Positions 32,736 through 40,092 are shown, numbered from the stretch's first letter. The stretch: 41,055 nt of DNA from Chitinophagales bacterium (GCA_015487695.1 WFPF01000035.1:1-41055), one strand, 5' to 3'. A program made the numbers and translations. The notes: generated by a model not told the origin, from the letters alone.

Positions 32736-33107
32736 TCAGACAGCAACCCTTCTCACGATCTTGTAGATGTCATTGGGGTTTTCGCAAAGCACGGCTTTCT
32801 TGCCTTGCAGGGCAATCGGTGCCCGCAGCATTTCGGGGTGGTTTACAAGTATAAACAACCAGTCCTGATCACTGAAAGTGCGGCCCCGGATATAGCGCTG
32901 ATACCGGGGGTGGGCTTTGTTCAAAATTTGCTTGGGGGGCATGCCCAAAGCATCTAAAATCTGACGCCACCTGGTGGGTGTCATTTTCTCGGTTCTCAGG
33001 TCGATCTCATGCACATAATCGGTGAGCCCAAGGGCGGTTGCACGTGTTTTTTTTGCTACCGAAGAGCTGGGGTCAAGAAACAGGGTGATGGAGTTGTGCA
33101 GGTTCAT
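32736..33107 (-). CDS. ArsC/Spx-like protein lacking the catalytic cysteine
   Basis: The 123-residue product follows the ArsC/Spx (thioredoxin-like) fold: an N-terminal strand and loop (LFLDPSSSVAKKTRATAL), YVHEIDLRTEKMT, WRQILDALGM, LFILVNHPEMLRAPIALQGKKAVLCENPNDIYKIV. The final LRAPI block is diagnostic. The active-site position that carries Cys in ArsC (NPxCxxSRKxL) reads DPSSSVAKKTRA, with Ser and no Cys, so arsenate reduction is unlikely. It may be a regulator or a structural relative. I start at ATG 33107; the TTG two codons earlier is less likely. Confidence 0.78.
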   Translation of the reverse strand: MNLHNSITLFLDPSSSVAKKTRATALGLTDYVHEIDLRTEKMTPTRWRQILDALGMPPKQILNKAHPRYQRYIRGRTFSDQDWLFILVNHPEMLRAPIALQGKKAVLCENPNDIYKIVRRVAV

Positions 33108-33230
33108 AAGCAAGCTATTTTTTGTATGCCTATTTAATATAGCGAAATATACCTTAAGAACAAAATCTATATTTAACTTGGTCGTGTATAAGTCAAACGA
33201 TTTTTGACATTGGCAGGTTGAATATCCCGA

Positions 33231-33977
33231 ATGAAATCAAAGAAGAAAAGCGAAATAATAAGGGATTTGAAAGCCCCCCTGATCATGATAGCCATCATGT
33301 GGCTTGTGCAGTTGATCCAGTATTTTGGCCATGTAGAGCTGACTTTTCTGGGGCTGTATCCACGCACGCTCAGCGGTTTGACGGGCATTCTCTTTGCCCC
33401 CTTTATTCATGCCGGCTTCTTTCACCTGATTAACAATACTTTGCCTTTTCTGATAACGGCTTTTGCGATTAAGAGCGCATACCCAGGCATTGCTCGCAGA
33501 GTATTTGTACTGATTTATCTCCTCACAGGCATATGGGTATGGGTGGCTGCTCGTCCGGCTTACCATATCGGAGCCAGTGGCATTGTCTATGGCATGATAA
33601 GTTTTCTCTTGCTGATGGGGCTCCTGCGCAGGGAAAAGCGGAGCATAGCACTTGCGCTGATGGTTGTTTTCCTTTATGGAAGTTTTATCTGGGGGCTTTT
33701 CCCGATTGATCCGGCCATCTCGTGGGAATCGCATATGCTGGGTGCTGTGGCCGGTGTTTTCGCTGCTTACCGATACTGGAAAGTGGACTGGCAGAGAAAA
33801 GTGCCCGAAGAGCCCACACCCGAGGAGCTTGAAAAGATGCCTTACTGGAAGTATGAAGTGGAAGGTCCCCTGAAGGACGAATACAGGCAGGTTCCCTTCA
33901 AGGCGCCTCCTTCCATCCCGATACGATACATTTATAAACCTTCGGCAGAAAAAAAGCTTAAGGACGAAGAATCATAA
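33231..33977 (+). CDS. rhomboid family intramembrane serine protease
   Basis: Intramembrane protease of 248 residues with about six spans. The catalytic dyad is visible: S116 in GASGIVYG and H168 in ESHMLGAVAG. The conserved region HAGFFHLINNTLPFL lies in the second span. The C-terminal ~65 residues are soluble and rich in Pro and charged residues (EEPTPEELEKMP), unlike the short tail of many rhomboids. Substrates cannot be predicted. Its 3' end overlaps the T9SS cargo gene on the other strand by 20 bp. Confidence 0.93.
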   Translation: MKSKKKSEIIRDLKAPLIMIAIMWLVQLIQYFGHVELTFLGLYPRTLSGLTGILFAPFIHAGFFHLINNTLPFLITAFAIKSAYPGIARRVFVLIYLLTGIWVWVAARPAYHIGASGIVYGMISFLLLMGLLRREKRSIALALMVVFLYGSFIWGLFPIDPAISWESHMLGAVAGVFAAYRYWKVDWQRKVPEEPTPEELEKMPYWKYEVEGPLKDEYRQVPFKAPPSIPIRYIYKPSAEKKLKDEES

Positions 33978-35046
33978 TCTTTTGCGTAAATGTCTGTCGC
34001 GAGTCAGTAATGTGAAGCAGGAAAATGCCGGGTTTCAGGTACTCCGGAATCTGAAGAAGGTGCTTTTCATTTCCGTCAATCCTGGTGCGAAGAACTTCTG
34101 CCCCGTTAATTCCTATTATTCTTAGCTCAAGGGCACCATTCTGCCCGGGGGGCTCAATGTGGAGCGATGCACCGGGATGAAGTATGCCGGGATAGATTTT
34201 CCAGTCAGCCTCCTCATTGCCCGATTTGATCCCGGTAGTTGTATTTGTTTTTCGGTACTTGTCTTTGAAGCGGATCAGCGTGGGCACCTCATTGTTCATG
34301 ATAAGCTGTGTGTTGATCTGCAAAACCGGAACTCCTTCATTCTTTGCCAGCCATTTGTATTCAACCGACTCACTGGAGATTACCTGGTTGATCCCGCTGA
34401 AACTGATCGAATCGACCCGATGAATCTCTGAACATACCCGTAGGGTCTGGAAAGTATCCAGCGGAGTAATGAGCGTACCGCTTCCGTCCACATGGTTGTA
34501 GCGTGTCAGCCGGGTGTATATACCTCCGATGCCCGGAATGATAGTCGCAAATTCGGTATACGAGCTGTCGCGCTTGTCCATCAGCAGTGGGAATTCGTAG
34601 ATCACATCGGGATTGTCAAATAAAACCGGAATGGGAATGCCCTGAATCATGTATCCCTGACCCACCATCGAATACCGGTCCGCAGATTTCATGTAGAAAT
34701 TGTACCCCGGTGAGGTAGGGAAGGAGTCGTTGATTATCGAAGGGAGTACAGGAAGGGCCTTCTCCGCTAAATTCGACTTCCCAAAAAAGAAAAAGAGAAA
34801 ATTAGCGGGCACTTCATTAAAAGCGATGAATGTATCGATCAGTTGAGACGAGGCCTCCAGATCACTGAAGTCCCATTGGTAGCTGCTGCCCGTGGCATTG
34901 GGGTCGAATAAGATGAGGCTGTTGCTTGTCGACACTCTGAAGGTATCACCTGCCGAAGGCATATCTGAGGGGACGATGCTAAGTTGTGCAAAAGATGAAA
35001 AAGACAAGAAAAGAATTGCGATGAGGTACGAATAAGATGACTTCAT
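33958..35046 (-). CDS. secreted protein with T9SS type A C-terminal sorting domain
   Basis: Predicted type IX secretion cargo of 362 residues. I use ATG 35046, which gives a signal peptide (MKSSYSYLIAILFLSFSSFAQ); the 75-residue ORF-track extension reads through the neighbouring membrane-protein gene. The body is beta-rich without a recognised enzyme domain. The last ~80 residues form the Por-type sorting domain: IYPGILHPGASLHIEPP, LRIIGINGAEVL, LKPGIFLLHI, then FTQKIMILRP at the very end. The start overlaps the stop of the membrane protein gene in ATGA fashion, so it is the third gene of the clpS unit. Confidence 0.85.
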   Translation of the reverse strand: MKSSYSYLIAILFLSFSSFAQLSIVPSDMPSAGDTFRVSTSNSLILFDPNATGSSYQWDFSDLEASSQLIDTFIAFNEVPANFLFFFFGKSNLAEKALPVLPSIINDSFPTSPGYNFYMKSADRYSMVGQGYMIQGIPIPVLFDNPDVIYEFPLLMDKRDSSYTEFATIIPGIGGIYTRLTRYNHVDGSGTLITPLDTFQTLRVCSEIHRVDSISFSGINQVISSESVEYKWLAKNEGVPVLQINTQLIMNNEVPTLIRFKDKYRKTNTTTGIKSGNEEADWKIYPGILHPGASLHIEPPGQNGALELRIIGINGAEVLRTRIDGNEKHLLQIPEYLKPGIFLLHITDSRQTFTQKIMILRP

Positions 35047-35480
35047 TGATATTTTGGATTGTTGTCTGCTGATTTTATGAGTCTGAGTAAAAAACGGAAT
35101 ACAGCCACCAAAAATAGAGTGAGAAAATAGAAAATGAAAGTGGCGATAAAAAGAAGTTGAAAAGTAGGCAATGTGCCGATGCCGTGCAATGCCCAGATAT
35201 TGGTCAAAACAATGCTGGCCGGAAAAAGGACGGCATAGCCGCCAAGCGACTGGAGCACATATTTTTTCCATTGTTTTTTAAACATTCCGAGAATGGGATT
35301 GGCCACGGTAAAAAAGAGCAAAAAAGTGGCGGCAAGATACCATTCACTGTCATTTTCAGTCTGATTGGCGGCCACAATAGCAGTAGAAATGAGAATGAGG
35401 ACCAATGCGGCAAAAGCCTGTGAGAAAGGGTGAAAATTTCTCTTTCCGAGAAGAGTTAACTGTTTGTCGCTTGTTTCCAT
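35043..35480 (-). CDS. hypothetical membrane protein, four spans
   Basis: The 145-residue protein has spans at roughly 18-38, 46-66, 75-95 and 105-130, with short loops and a polar tail (LIKSADNNPKYQ). I recognise no family. It lies 6 bp after clpS and overlaps the start of the T9SS cargo gene by 4 bp, so it is translated as part of that operon. A role in cargo export is possible but only by position. Confidence 0.75.
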   Translation of the reverse strand: METSDKQLTLLGKRNFHPFSQAFAALVLILISTAIVAANQTENDSEWYLAATFLLFFTVANPILGMFKKQWKKYVLQSLGGYAVLFPASIVLTNIWALHGIGTLPTFQLLFIATFIFYFLTLFLVAVFRFLLRLIKSADNNPKYQ

Positions 35481-35486
35481 AAGTGC

Positions 35487-35774
35487 CTAAAGCTCTTCAA
35501 TGGTAGCATTTATTCCTCTGTCAACCAGGGCTATACGCATCGGATTCATATCCTCATGGCTGCCTTTTTTTACGGCATACTTCCCTTTGAAATGAATGAT
35601 CATGGCACACTGCTCCGCTTGTTCGTAGCTATGACCGCAAATCTCCATCAATGATTGGATGACCCAATCAAATGTATTCACGTCATCATTGTGCACAACA
35701 AGTTGCACGGGCAATTCAAATTGCTCGAGCGGGTCCTGCTCAGGAGCCGGATTTGATTTGGTAGAAGGAGTCAT
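35487..35774 (-). CDS. clpS: ATP-dependent Clp protease adaptor ClpS
   Basis: ClpS delivers N-degron proteins to ClpAP. The 95-residue protein has the conserved core: LVVHNDDVNTFDWVIQSLMEICGHSYEQAEQCAMIIHFKGKYAV, with the N-end-rule pocket residues (NDD, the helix 1 Met and the H of IIHFKG) present. The ~25-residue Pro/acid-rich N-terminal extension is normal for the family. It is first in an operon with a membrane protein and a T9SS cargo gene. A short inverted repeat (GGTAC-N5-GTACC at 35784-35798) lies just upstream, next to a TATTTTTA -7-like element. Confidence 0.93.
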   Translation of the reverse strand: MTPSTKSNPAPEQDPLEQFELPVQLVVHNDDVNTFDWVIQSLMEICGHSYEQAEQCAMIIHFKGKYAVKKGSHEDMNPMRIALVDRGINATIEEL

Positions 35775-35824
35775 TTGCGAATGGGTACTTTCCGTACCTT
35801 AAAAATAGAGTTGAATGACCGGGT

Positions 35825-36388
35825 TTACAAGTCATTCTTGTTTTCTTCATCATTAAAGCTTGTGTAGGCCTGCCACATCAAGCCCGAAAACTGTGTAAGG
35901 TTTTCACGTTGTGCTATTCCCGGCATATTGTCAATGCGCTTTATTACTGAATGGACGGCACTGTAATATCTGGGGCTTTCCGACCAGATTTTATGCATGA
36001 GTGCGATGTACTCTTCCTCAGTTCCTCCGGCCCAGTTGTGCTCTTGCCAGAGTTTAATGTCTTTCACACAGTCCTGCCATGTAGCATATACGCTATAGCC
36101 TTTAAAGCTCCCTACACGTGTGCTTTCGCGGGCATACGGAATACGCATGCCAATAAAATTGTTGGTGCGCCTGAAGAGGTAGCTGTCAAAATTCCAGCCC
36201 GATTCAACAATTGCCTGAGCAAGGACCACACGCCAGTGTGCTACGTCCTGCCTGATCAATTCATCGGCCAGGTTTTCTATCGTCATCTTTTTATCATCAT
36301 TCCGGGGCAGCCATTCCTGTGCAAGGCCATTTGTGGCACTAAGCCCGAGAAAGAAAAGAAAGAAAAGTGACAAAAATGATTTTTTCAT
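35825..36388 (-). CDS. exported glucosaminidase (FlgJ/mannosyl-glycoprotein endo-beta-N-acetylglucosaminidase type)
   Basis: Peptidoglycan hydrolase of 187 residues with a signal peptide (MKKSFLSLFFLFFLGLSATNGLAQ). The glucosaminidase core shows QAIVESGWNFDSYLFRRTNNFIGMR, where the Glu of the VESG motif is the catalytic acid, then GYSVYATWQDCVKDIKLWQEH and a C-terminal SPRYYSAV. There is no separate wall-binding domain, so it is probably periplasmic. It sits alone between clpS (50 bp) and the LytTR regulator (173 bp), on the same strand; regulation by that regulator is possible but unproven. Confidence 0.88.
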   Translation of the reverse strand: MKKSFLSLFFLFFLGLSATNGLAQEWLPRNDDKKMTIENLADELIRQDVAHWRVVLAQAIVESGWNFDSYLFRRTNNFIGMRIPYARESTRVGSFKGYSVYATWQDCVKDIKLWQEHNWAGGTEEEYIALMHKIWSESPRYYSAVHSVIKRIDNMPGIAQRENLTQFSGLMWQAYTSFNDEENKNDL

Positions 36389-36561
36389 GGTTCTGATTTT
36401 TTGAATTCAACTTTTGTAAGAGGAATTCTGAGCCTTTGAACTCTATCTGAGCATAAAAGTTTCAAATCAATTCAAAAAAAATCTTAATAAGCAAGAGGAA
36501 AGTGTGAATATTATTGCCTGAATGTCAGCCAAAAAGAGTTGAATGGCGGTAGCTCTGCATT

Positions 36562-37254
36562 TTAATGGAGGCCGAGCCTTTTGCGCAGGGCACTGCGATA
36601 GCCGCGGCCTATGGGTACCAATTTGTTGTTGGTGAGCAGTATATCGTCCTGTTTTATCTTGTTGATGTATTCAAGGTTGATAATAAATGATTTCTGTACC
36701 CGCATAAAGCGCGCATCATTCAACTGGTCCAAAATGTCCCGTAGTCTTTTTATGGTCATTACCACCATATTGGTCGTGTGAATCTTCAGGTTTCCGTTTC
36801 CTGTGGCCTCTATCATGACAATGTCTGAGATCAGCAGTTTTTGATAATCGGTAGGACCGGTTTTGATAAAAATGTAGGAGTTGCTTTGTTCCTCCCTCTT
36901 GTCGATGCGGGCAGTCGCTTTTTCCAAGGCCTGTAATATGCCTTCCATATGCAGCGGCTTGGTAAGGAAATGGAGCGGATCGAACTCAAAACTGTCTATA
37001 GCATATTCGGGATAGGCAGAGATAAAAATTACAAGTGGTTTTTGTTTTATTGAACGCAGAAACTCGAATCCACCGATTCCGGGCATTTCGACATCGGAGA
37101 TGATCAGGTCGATTCCCTCTTTGCTCAAAAGGGGAATCGCCTGCAAGGGGTCGGTATAAAGCCCTTTTAACTCAAAACGGGGGTCTTTCTCCAGAAACTC
37201 CGTGAGAAGGCTTACCTGTTCAGGCTGGTCATCAAGTATTATCGTTCTAATCAT
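36562..37254 (-). CDS. LytTR family response regulator
   Basis: Transcription regulator of 230 residues. The receiver domain (1-118) has DD at 8-9, phospho-acceptor D54 in LIISDVEMPGIGG, SAYPEYAIDSF and LTKPL. The LytTR DNA-binding domain covers about 130-230 (FIKTGPTDYQKLLISDIVMIEATGN, FMRVQKSFIINLEYINKI). The usual partner histidine kinase (LytS-type) is not adjacent, unlike many such pairs, so it may be encoded elsewhere. It is divergent from the YqaA-type gene across a spacer with two plus-strand terminators. Confidence 0.94.
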   Translation of the reverse strand: MIRTIILDDQPEQVSLLTEFLEKDPRFELKGLYTDPLQAIPLLSKEGIDLIISDVEMPGIGGFEFLRSIKQKPLVIFISAYPEYAIDSFEFDPLHFLTKPLHMEGILQALEKATARIDKREEQSNSYIFIKTGPTDYQKLLISDIVMIEATGNGNLKIHTTNMVVMTIKRLRDILDQLNDARFMRVQKSFIINLEYINKIKQDDILLTNNKLVPIGRGYRSALRKRLGLH

Positions 37255-37394
37255 GCACTTTATGTATAAAAATCAGCACTTTAACGGTCAATATGTGCAG
37301 CTTAGGTAACTTTTACAAAAATCACTTGCAATCCCTTTTTTTAACAAGCTATTTTTAAATCAGATTTTCCCCCAACTCCTTACACAAAGGGGTG

Positions 37395-37436
37395 GAAACC
37401 CGGCATAACCCCCTTATGTTCGGGTTTCTTTTTTTT
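37395..37436 (+). terminator. strong orphan terminator 1
   Basis: GAAACCCG and CGGGTTTC pair, with inner CATAA/TTATG continuing the stem, and the 3' arm runs into eight T residues. No plus-strand gene is annotated upstream. Confidence 0.8.
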
Positions 37437-37534
37437 AACATCTTTTTAACGGTAGTCCCCTATGAGATGTAAACTTAGGAATAATTTCTCAACGTTGTAC
37501 ACATACATTTCAATAATTGTTGGGTATTGAATGC

Positions 37535-37562
37535 ACCCCGGTATGTGGATGCCGGGGTTTTT
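37535..37562 (+). terminator. orphan terminator 2
   Basis: ACCCCGG pairs with CCGGGGT around a 10-nt loop, followed by a T-run. It lies 100 bp after the first one and ends just before the yqaA promoter. Confidence 0.7.
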
Positions 37563-37588
37563 GCGTAAATATTGCCGTACACAAACTG

Positions 37589-37596
37589 TAGATTTG
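37589..37596 (+). promoter_or_regulatory. -7 promoter element TAGATTTG just before yqaA-type start
   Basis: A perfect TAnnTTTG ending 5 nt before the ATG at 37602; the transcript would be leaderless or nearly so. The TTG start at 37572 in the ORF track lies upstream of it and is rejected. Confidence 0.5.
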
Positions 37597-37601
37597 CGCG
37601 A

Positions 37602-38057
37602 ATGGAATGGCTTATTGACTACGGCTACTGGGGCTTGCTGCTTGCATCTTTTCTGGCTGCTACCATCATACCATTCAGTTCCGATGTGCTTCTGGCAAGC
37701 ATGCTTTTCGGAGACTTTGACCCGCTTAAACTCTGGGTGTTTGCCACTATCGGCAATTGGGCGGGTGGCATGGTAAGCTACTACATGGGGCACTTTGGAA
37801 AGTGGGAATGGATAGAAAAATATATGAGAGTGAGCCATGAGAAGGTGCTGAAATATCAGAGCTATGCAGAAAAATACGGATTCTGGTATGCACTTATCAC
37901 CTGGTTGCCCGGCATAGGTGATCCCATAGCCATTGCGTTGGGTTTTGCGCGTACGCGCGTGGTCCCTACCATGATCCTCATGCTCATTGGCAAGGGCGGG
38001 CGCTATGCCGTCATCATTTGGATGGTACAAAGTGGCCGTGACTGGTTCCTTCATTGA
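37602..38057 (+). CDS. yqaA: YqaA family (DedA/SNARE-associated-like) membrane protein
   Basis: The 151-residue inner-membrane protein belongs to the YqaA branch of the DedA/SNARE-associated superfamily, implicated in lipid carrier or phospholipid handling. Landmarks are the N-terminal SFLAATIIPFSSDVLLASML, ATIGNWAGGMVSYYMGHFGKW, and the re-entrant motif TWLPGIGDPIAIALGFARTRV. Three or four spans are visible. Its 3' end overlaps the convergent TPR gene by 7 bp. Confidence 0.9.
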   Translation: MEWLIDYGYWGLLLASFLAATIIPFSSDVLLASMLFGDFDPLKLWVFATIGNWAGGMVSYYMGHFGKWEWIEKYMRVSHEKVLKYQSYAEKYGFWYALITWLPGIGDPIAIALGFARTRVVPTMILMLIGKGGRYAVIIWMVQSGRDWFLH

Positions 38058-38902
38058 TTGGCCCGGGTAATGAGCTCCAGCAGGGCATGATAAATCTCCG
38101 ACTCATGCTCCCGTATCCGTTCATTGGCCAGTTCCCCGGCATTGCTCAGGCCGCCCGAGTAGTAGCGATAAAACCATGGGAAAACAGACACCATGGCATC
38201 GAGGTAGGAGAGGCGAATCATTGTATTAAATGTCAACCATGCCAGGCCGCCTGTCAGCAGCAGCGAATTGAGGCCTTCTTTGATATGGCCCGAGTAAAGT
38301 TGTCCGCTCCCCGGCACTACGATGCTCATGATTTTGGCAGCTTTGGGATTGAGGCGGTGATATTTTTCATTGCGTTGAAAGAGTACGTCTATTTGCTTTT
38401 TTGAGCTGCTGTCAGCAGGCGGAATGCATCCATGGAAATAAGACCGCGCAAGTTCGAAGTTCTTAATCCCGAAATAACTGCTTGCGAGATAGAGATTAAG
38501 ACGAAGACTGTCTGAGTGACTGATCGGAGTGATGCTGAATAAATCACTCAAAGCCTGCATAAACCTGCCCTCAAGCAGTTTTAAGGCTGCTTTTTTAAAA
38601 AGAATCTCATTGGCAAGGCTGTCGCTCCTCGCATTGTCATAGGCCAAATCATAGAACATCAGAGCTTTCCCGCTTTCCTTTACATGGCTGTAGCACTCGG
38701 CCAAAGCCAGAAAACTTTTGTCACGATATGGGCCGTCACTGAAAAACAAAACACGCTGAAACAATGAAATGGCGAGCTCATATTGGCCCATCCGGGTTTC
38801 CGTTTGTGCCAATTGAAAGGTCTGATCCAGACTTTGCCCCTTCAATCCGGTCAGGAAGATCTCAGAAATGAGAAGAAATACGATGTAATACTTCTTTTTC
38901 AA
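38051..38902 (-). CDS. TPR-like protein with C-terminal PGSGxxY membrane module, copy 2
   Basis: The 283-residue protein starts at TTG 38902 (no upstream ATG fits), giving a signal peptide (MKKKYYIVFLLISEIFLTGLKGQ). Residues 25-175 hold helical repeats of TPR type (MGQYELAISLFQRVLFFSDG, LALAECYSHVKESGKALMFYDLAYD). From about 195 a module IVVPGSGQLYSGHIKEGLNSLLLTGG begins, with one or two spans and a polar end. The upstream gene has the same layout and motif, so they are paralogues. They overlap by 41 bp. Both probably sit in the envelope, facing the periplasm. A scaffold or assembly role is inference; no enzymatic motif is visible. Confidence 0.75.
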   Translation of the reverse strand: MKKKYYIVFLLISEIFLTGLKGQSLDQTFQLAQTETRMGQYELAISLFQRVLFFSDGPYRDKSFLALAECYSHVKESGKALMFYDLAYDNARSDSLANEILFKKAALKLLEGRFMQALSDLFSITPISHSDSLRLNLYLASSYFGIKNFELARSYFHGCIPPADSSSKKQIDVLFQRNEKYHRLNPKAAKIMSIVVPGSGQLYSGHIKEGLNSLLLTGGLAWLTFNTMIRLSYLDAMVSVFPWFYRYYSGGLSNAGELANERIREHESEIYHALLELITRANQ

Positions 38903-39707
38903 ATCGTTGAATGTTTTTAATGTTTTTAAGCCGTGCCGACTGATAGGACCCGTAAATATTTCCCAGATAAAAACCGAAGCTCAGTCCGCTGTAAATCCAC
39001 GCGAGAGCACTGCCGCTTCCTTCTTTGACAAATGCCCGATAGGCTCCGAAACCGGTAGATCCGATAATCATTATGCTGATGAGTCCGTCTTTCCAGTCTC
39101 CCGTGTAGATTCGGCCGCTGCCCGGCAAAACAGCCGACATGCCGGCCGCCAGCAAAGGGCTCTTCCGTTTGAGACTCCTTCCTGTTTCAATTTCCCGTGT
39201 GAAAAACTGAAGTTCCGACACCGGTATGCGATGCAAATCGTCTTTTAAAAGCATCTCGGCTTTGTCAAATTGCCTTTGCAGTATAAATGAATTCAGGCGC
39301 AGCATCTCAATTTCATTGCTGTCCAGCCCAATGTTTGGGCGCGCGATGAACTCATTCAGGTCGGGAAACTGCTTTTTCAGCAGGAGAATGCGGCCATATT
39401 CGAGTTCCAGCTCCGGTGGAAACGTGTCCAGTTCCTGCAACCACGCATGCCCCTTTAAATAGGCGCTCTGAAGATCGGGAAGAGAACGGTAGCTTTTCAG
39501 AAGCTTTGCGCGGCTTGCATAGTCATCGGGTTTCATGAATACTATTCGCTCATACTCGGCAATAGCCATTTCGTATTGTTGTGTACGAAACAGATAATCC
39601 GCAAAACGCAATGAGTGGGAGTAGTCAAACAGGTTCTCATTCTGTCCACGCAGCTGCCCGGACGACAAAAGGAGAAAGAAAAGAAAATACTTAATGAATC
39701 GGATCAT
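38862..39707 (-). CDS. TPR-like protein with C-terminal PGSGxxY membrane module, copy 1
   Basis: The 281-residue protein (ATG 39707; the TTG at 39731 is less likely) has a signal peptide (MIRFIKYFLFFLLLSSGQLRGQ), TPR-like helices over residues ~30-170 (LFRTQQYEMAIAEYERIVFMKPDD), and the module AVLPGSGRIYTGDWKDGLISIMIIGS, followed by spans and YGSYQSARLKN. The pattern hhPGSGxxY[ST]GxxK[DE]GLxS is shared with the next gene. It overlaps the YidD-like gene upstream by 17 bp and the second copy downstream by 41 bp, a sign of tight translational coupling. Similar modules appear in other Bacteroidota envelope proteins, but a function has not been assigned here. Confidence 0.75.
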   Translation of the reverse strand: MIRFIKYFLFFLLLSSGQLRGQNENLFDYSHSLRFADYLFRTQQYEMAIAEYERIVFMKPDDYASRAKLLKSYRSLPDLQSAYLKGHAWLQELDTFPPELELEYGRILLLKKQFPDLNEFIARPNIGLDSNEIEMLRLNSFILQRQFDKAEMLLKDDLHRIPVSELQFFTREIETGRSLKRKSPLLAAGMSAVLPGSGRIYTGDWKDGLISIMIIGSTGFGAYRAFVKEGSGSALAWIYSGLSFGFYLGNIYGSYQSARLKNIKNIQRFEKEVLHRISSHF

Positions 39708-40092
39708 AAAACTTGCCGGTTTCCGGATCAATCGAATATTTCTCAGGGCTAAGCCCGTTGCAGCGTGTGAGCCGGTCGAAAGTGAGCACCATGCCTTTCA
39801 GAACGCCTTTTTCCTTCACCGCTTCCATGCCATACACCGAGCAGGAAGGGGTGAATGTACATTGCTGCCCGTCTTGTGAAGAAATGAACGATTTGTAAAA
39901 AAGGAACAACCCCGAGAACAGCAATTGAAATTCGTTGCGCGAGTCGGTTTCTTCTACCCAGTGGCTATGCGCTTCTTCCCTGAAAACATTCTTTAATATA
40001 TGCAGGTCTGAAGATAGCTGCCCGTATAGGTTGGCATAATAGCTACTTCCCGCCCACAGGATAATTGTACATAAAATCGTTTTCATTTTCAT
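39691..40092 (-). CDS. yidD: YidD family protein with signal peptide (exported variant)
   Basis: YidD of E. coli is a small membrane-associated protein that helps YidC insert membrane proteins. Here the conserved core lies in the last ~90 residues: LFYKSFISSQDGQQCTFTPSCSVYGMEAVKEKG and LTFDRLTRCNG, including the three family cysteines. Unlike the ~85-residue standard, it has an N-terminal extension of ~45 residues starting with a likely signal peptide (MKMKTILCTIILWAGSSYYANLYGQ), so the core should end up outside the cytoplasm. Starts at 40104, 40092 or 40086 are all possible; I chose 40092. The start lies inside the 3' end of the LolA-like gene, and the stop overlaps the next gene by 17 bp. 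Confidence 0.85.
   Translation of the reverse strand: MKMKTILCTIILWAGSSYYANLYGQLSSDLHILKNVFREEAHSHWVEETDSRNEFQLLFSGLFLFYKSFISSQDGQQCTFTPSCSVYGMEAVKEKGVLKGMVLTFDRLTRCNGLSPEKYSIDPETGKFYDPIH

Larger units (their letters stand above)
37255..37601. other. 347-bp divergent spacer with two plus-strand hairpin terminators
   Basis: No ORF with credible product lies here. It contains two strong plus-strand terminator hairpins (37395-37436 and 37535-37562), although no annotated plus-strand gene lies upstream of them, plus a -7 element for yqaA at 37589-37596. Between 37320 and 37395 an exposed CTCCTT lies in a possible hairpin loop. The arrangement suggests unannotated small RNAs. Confidence 0.6.

Noticed and set aside
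33958-35271. Long start of the T9SS cargo gene (437 residues)
   Set aside because: The extension reads through the coding region of the adjacent membrane protein; the ATG at 35046 begins a signal peptide.
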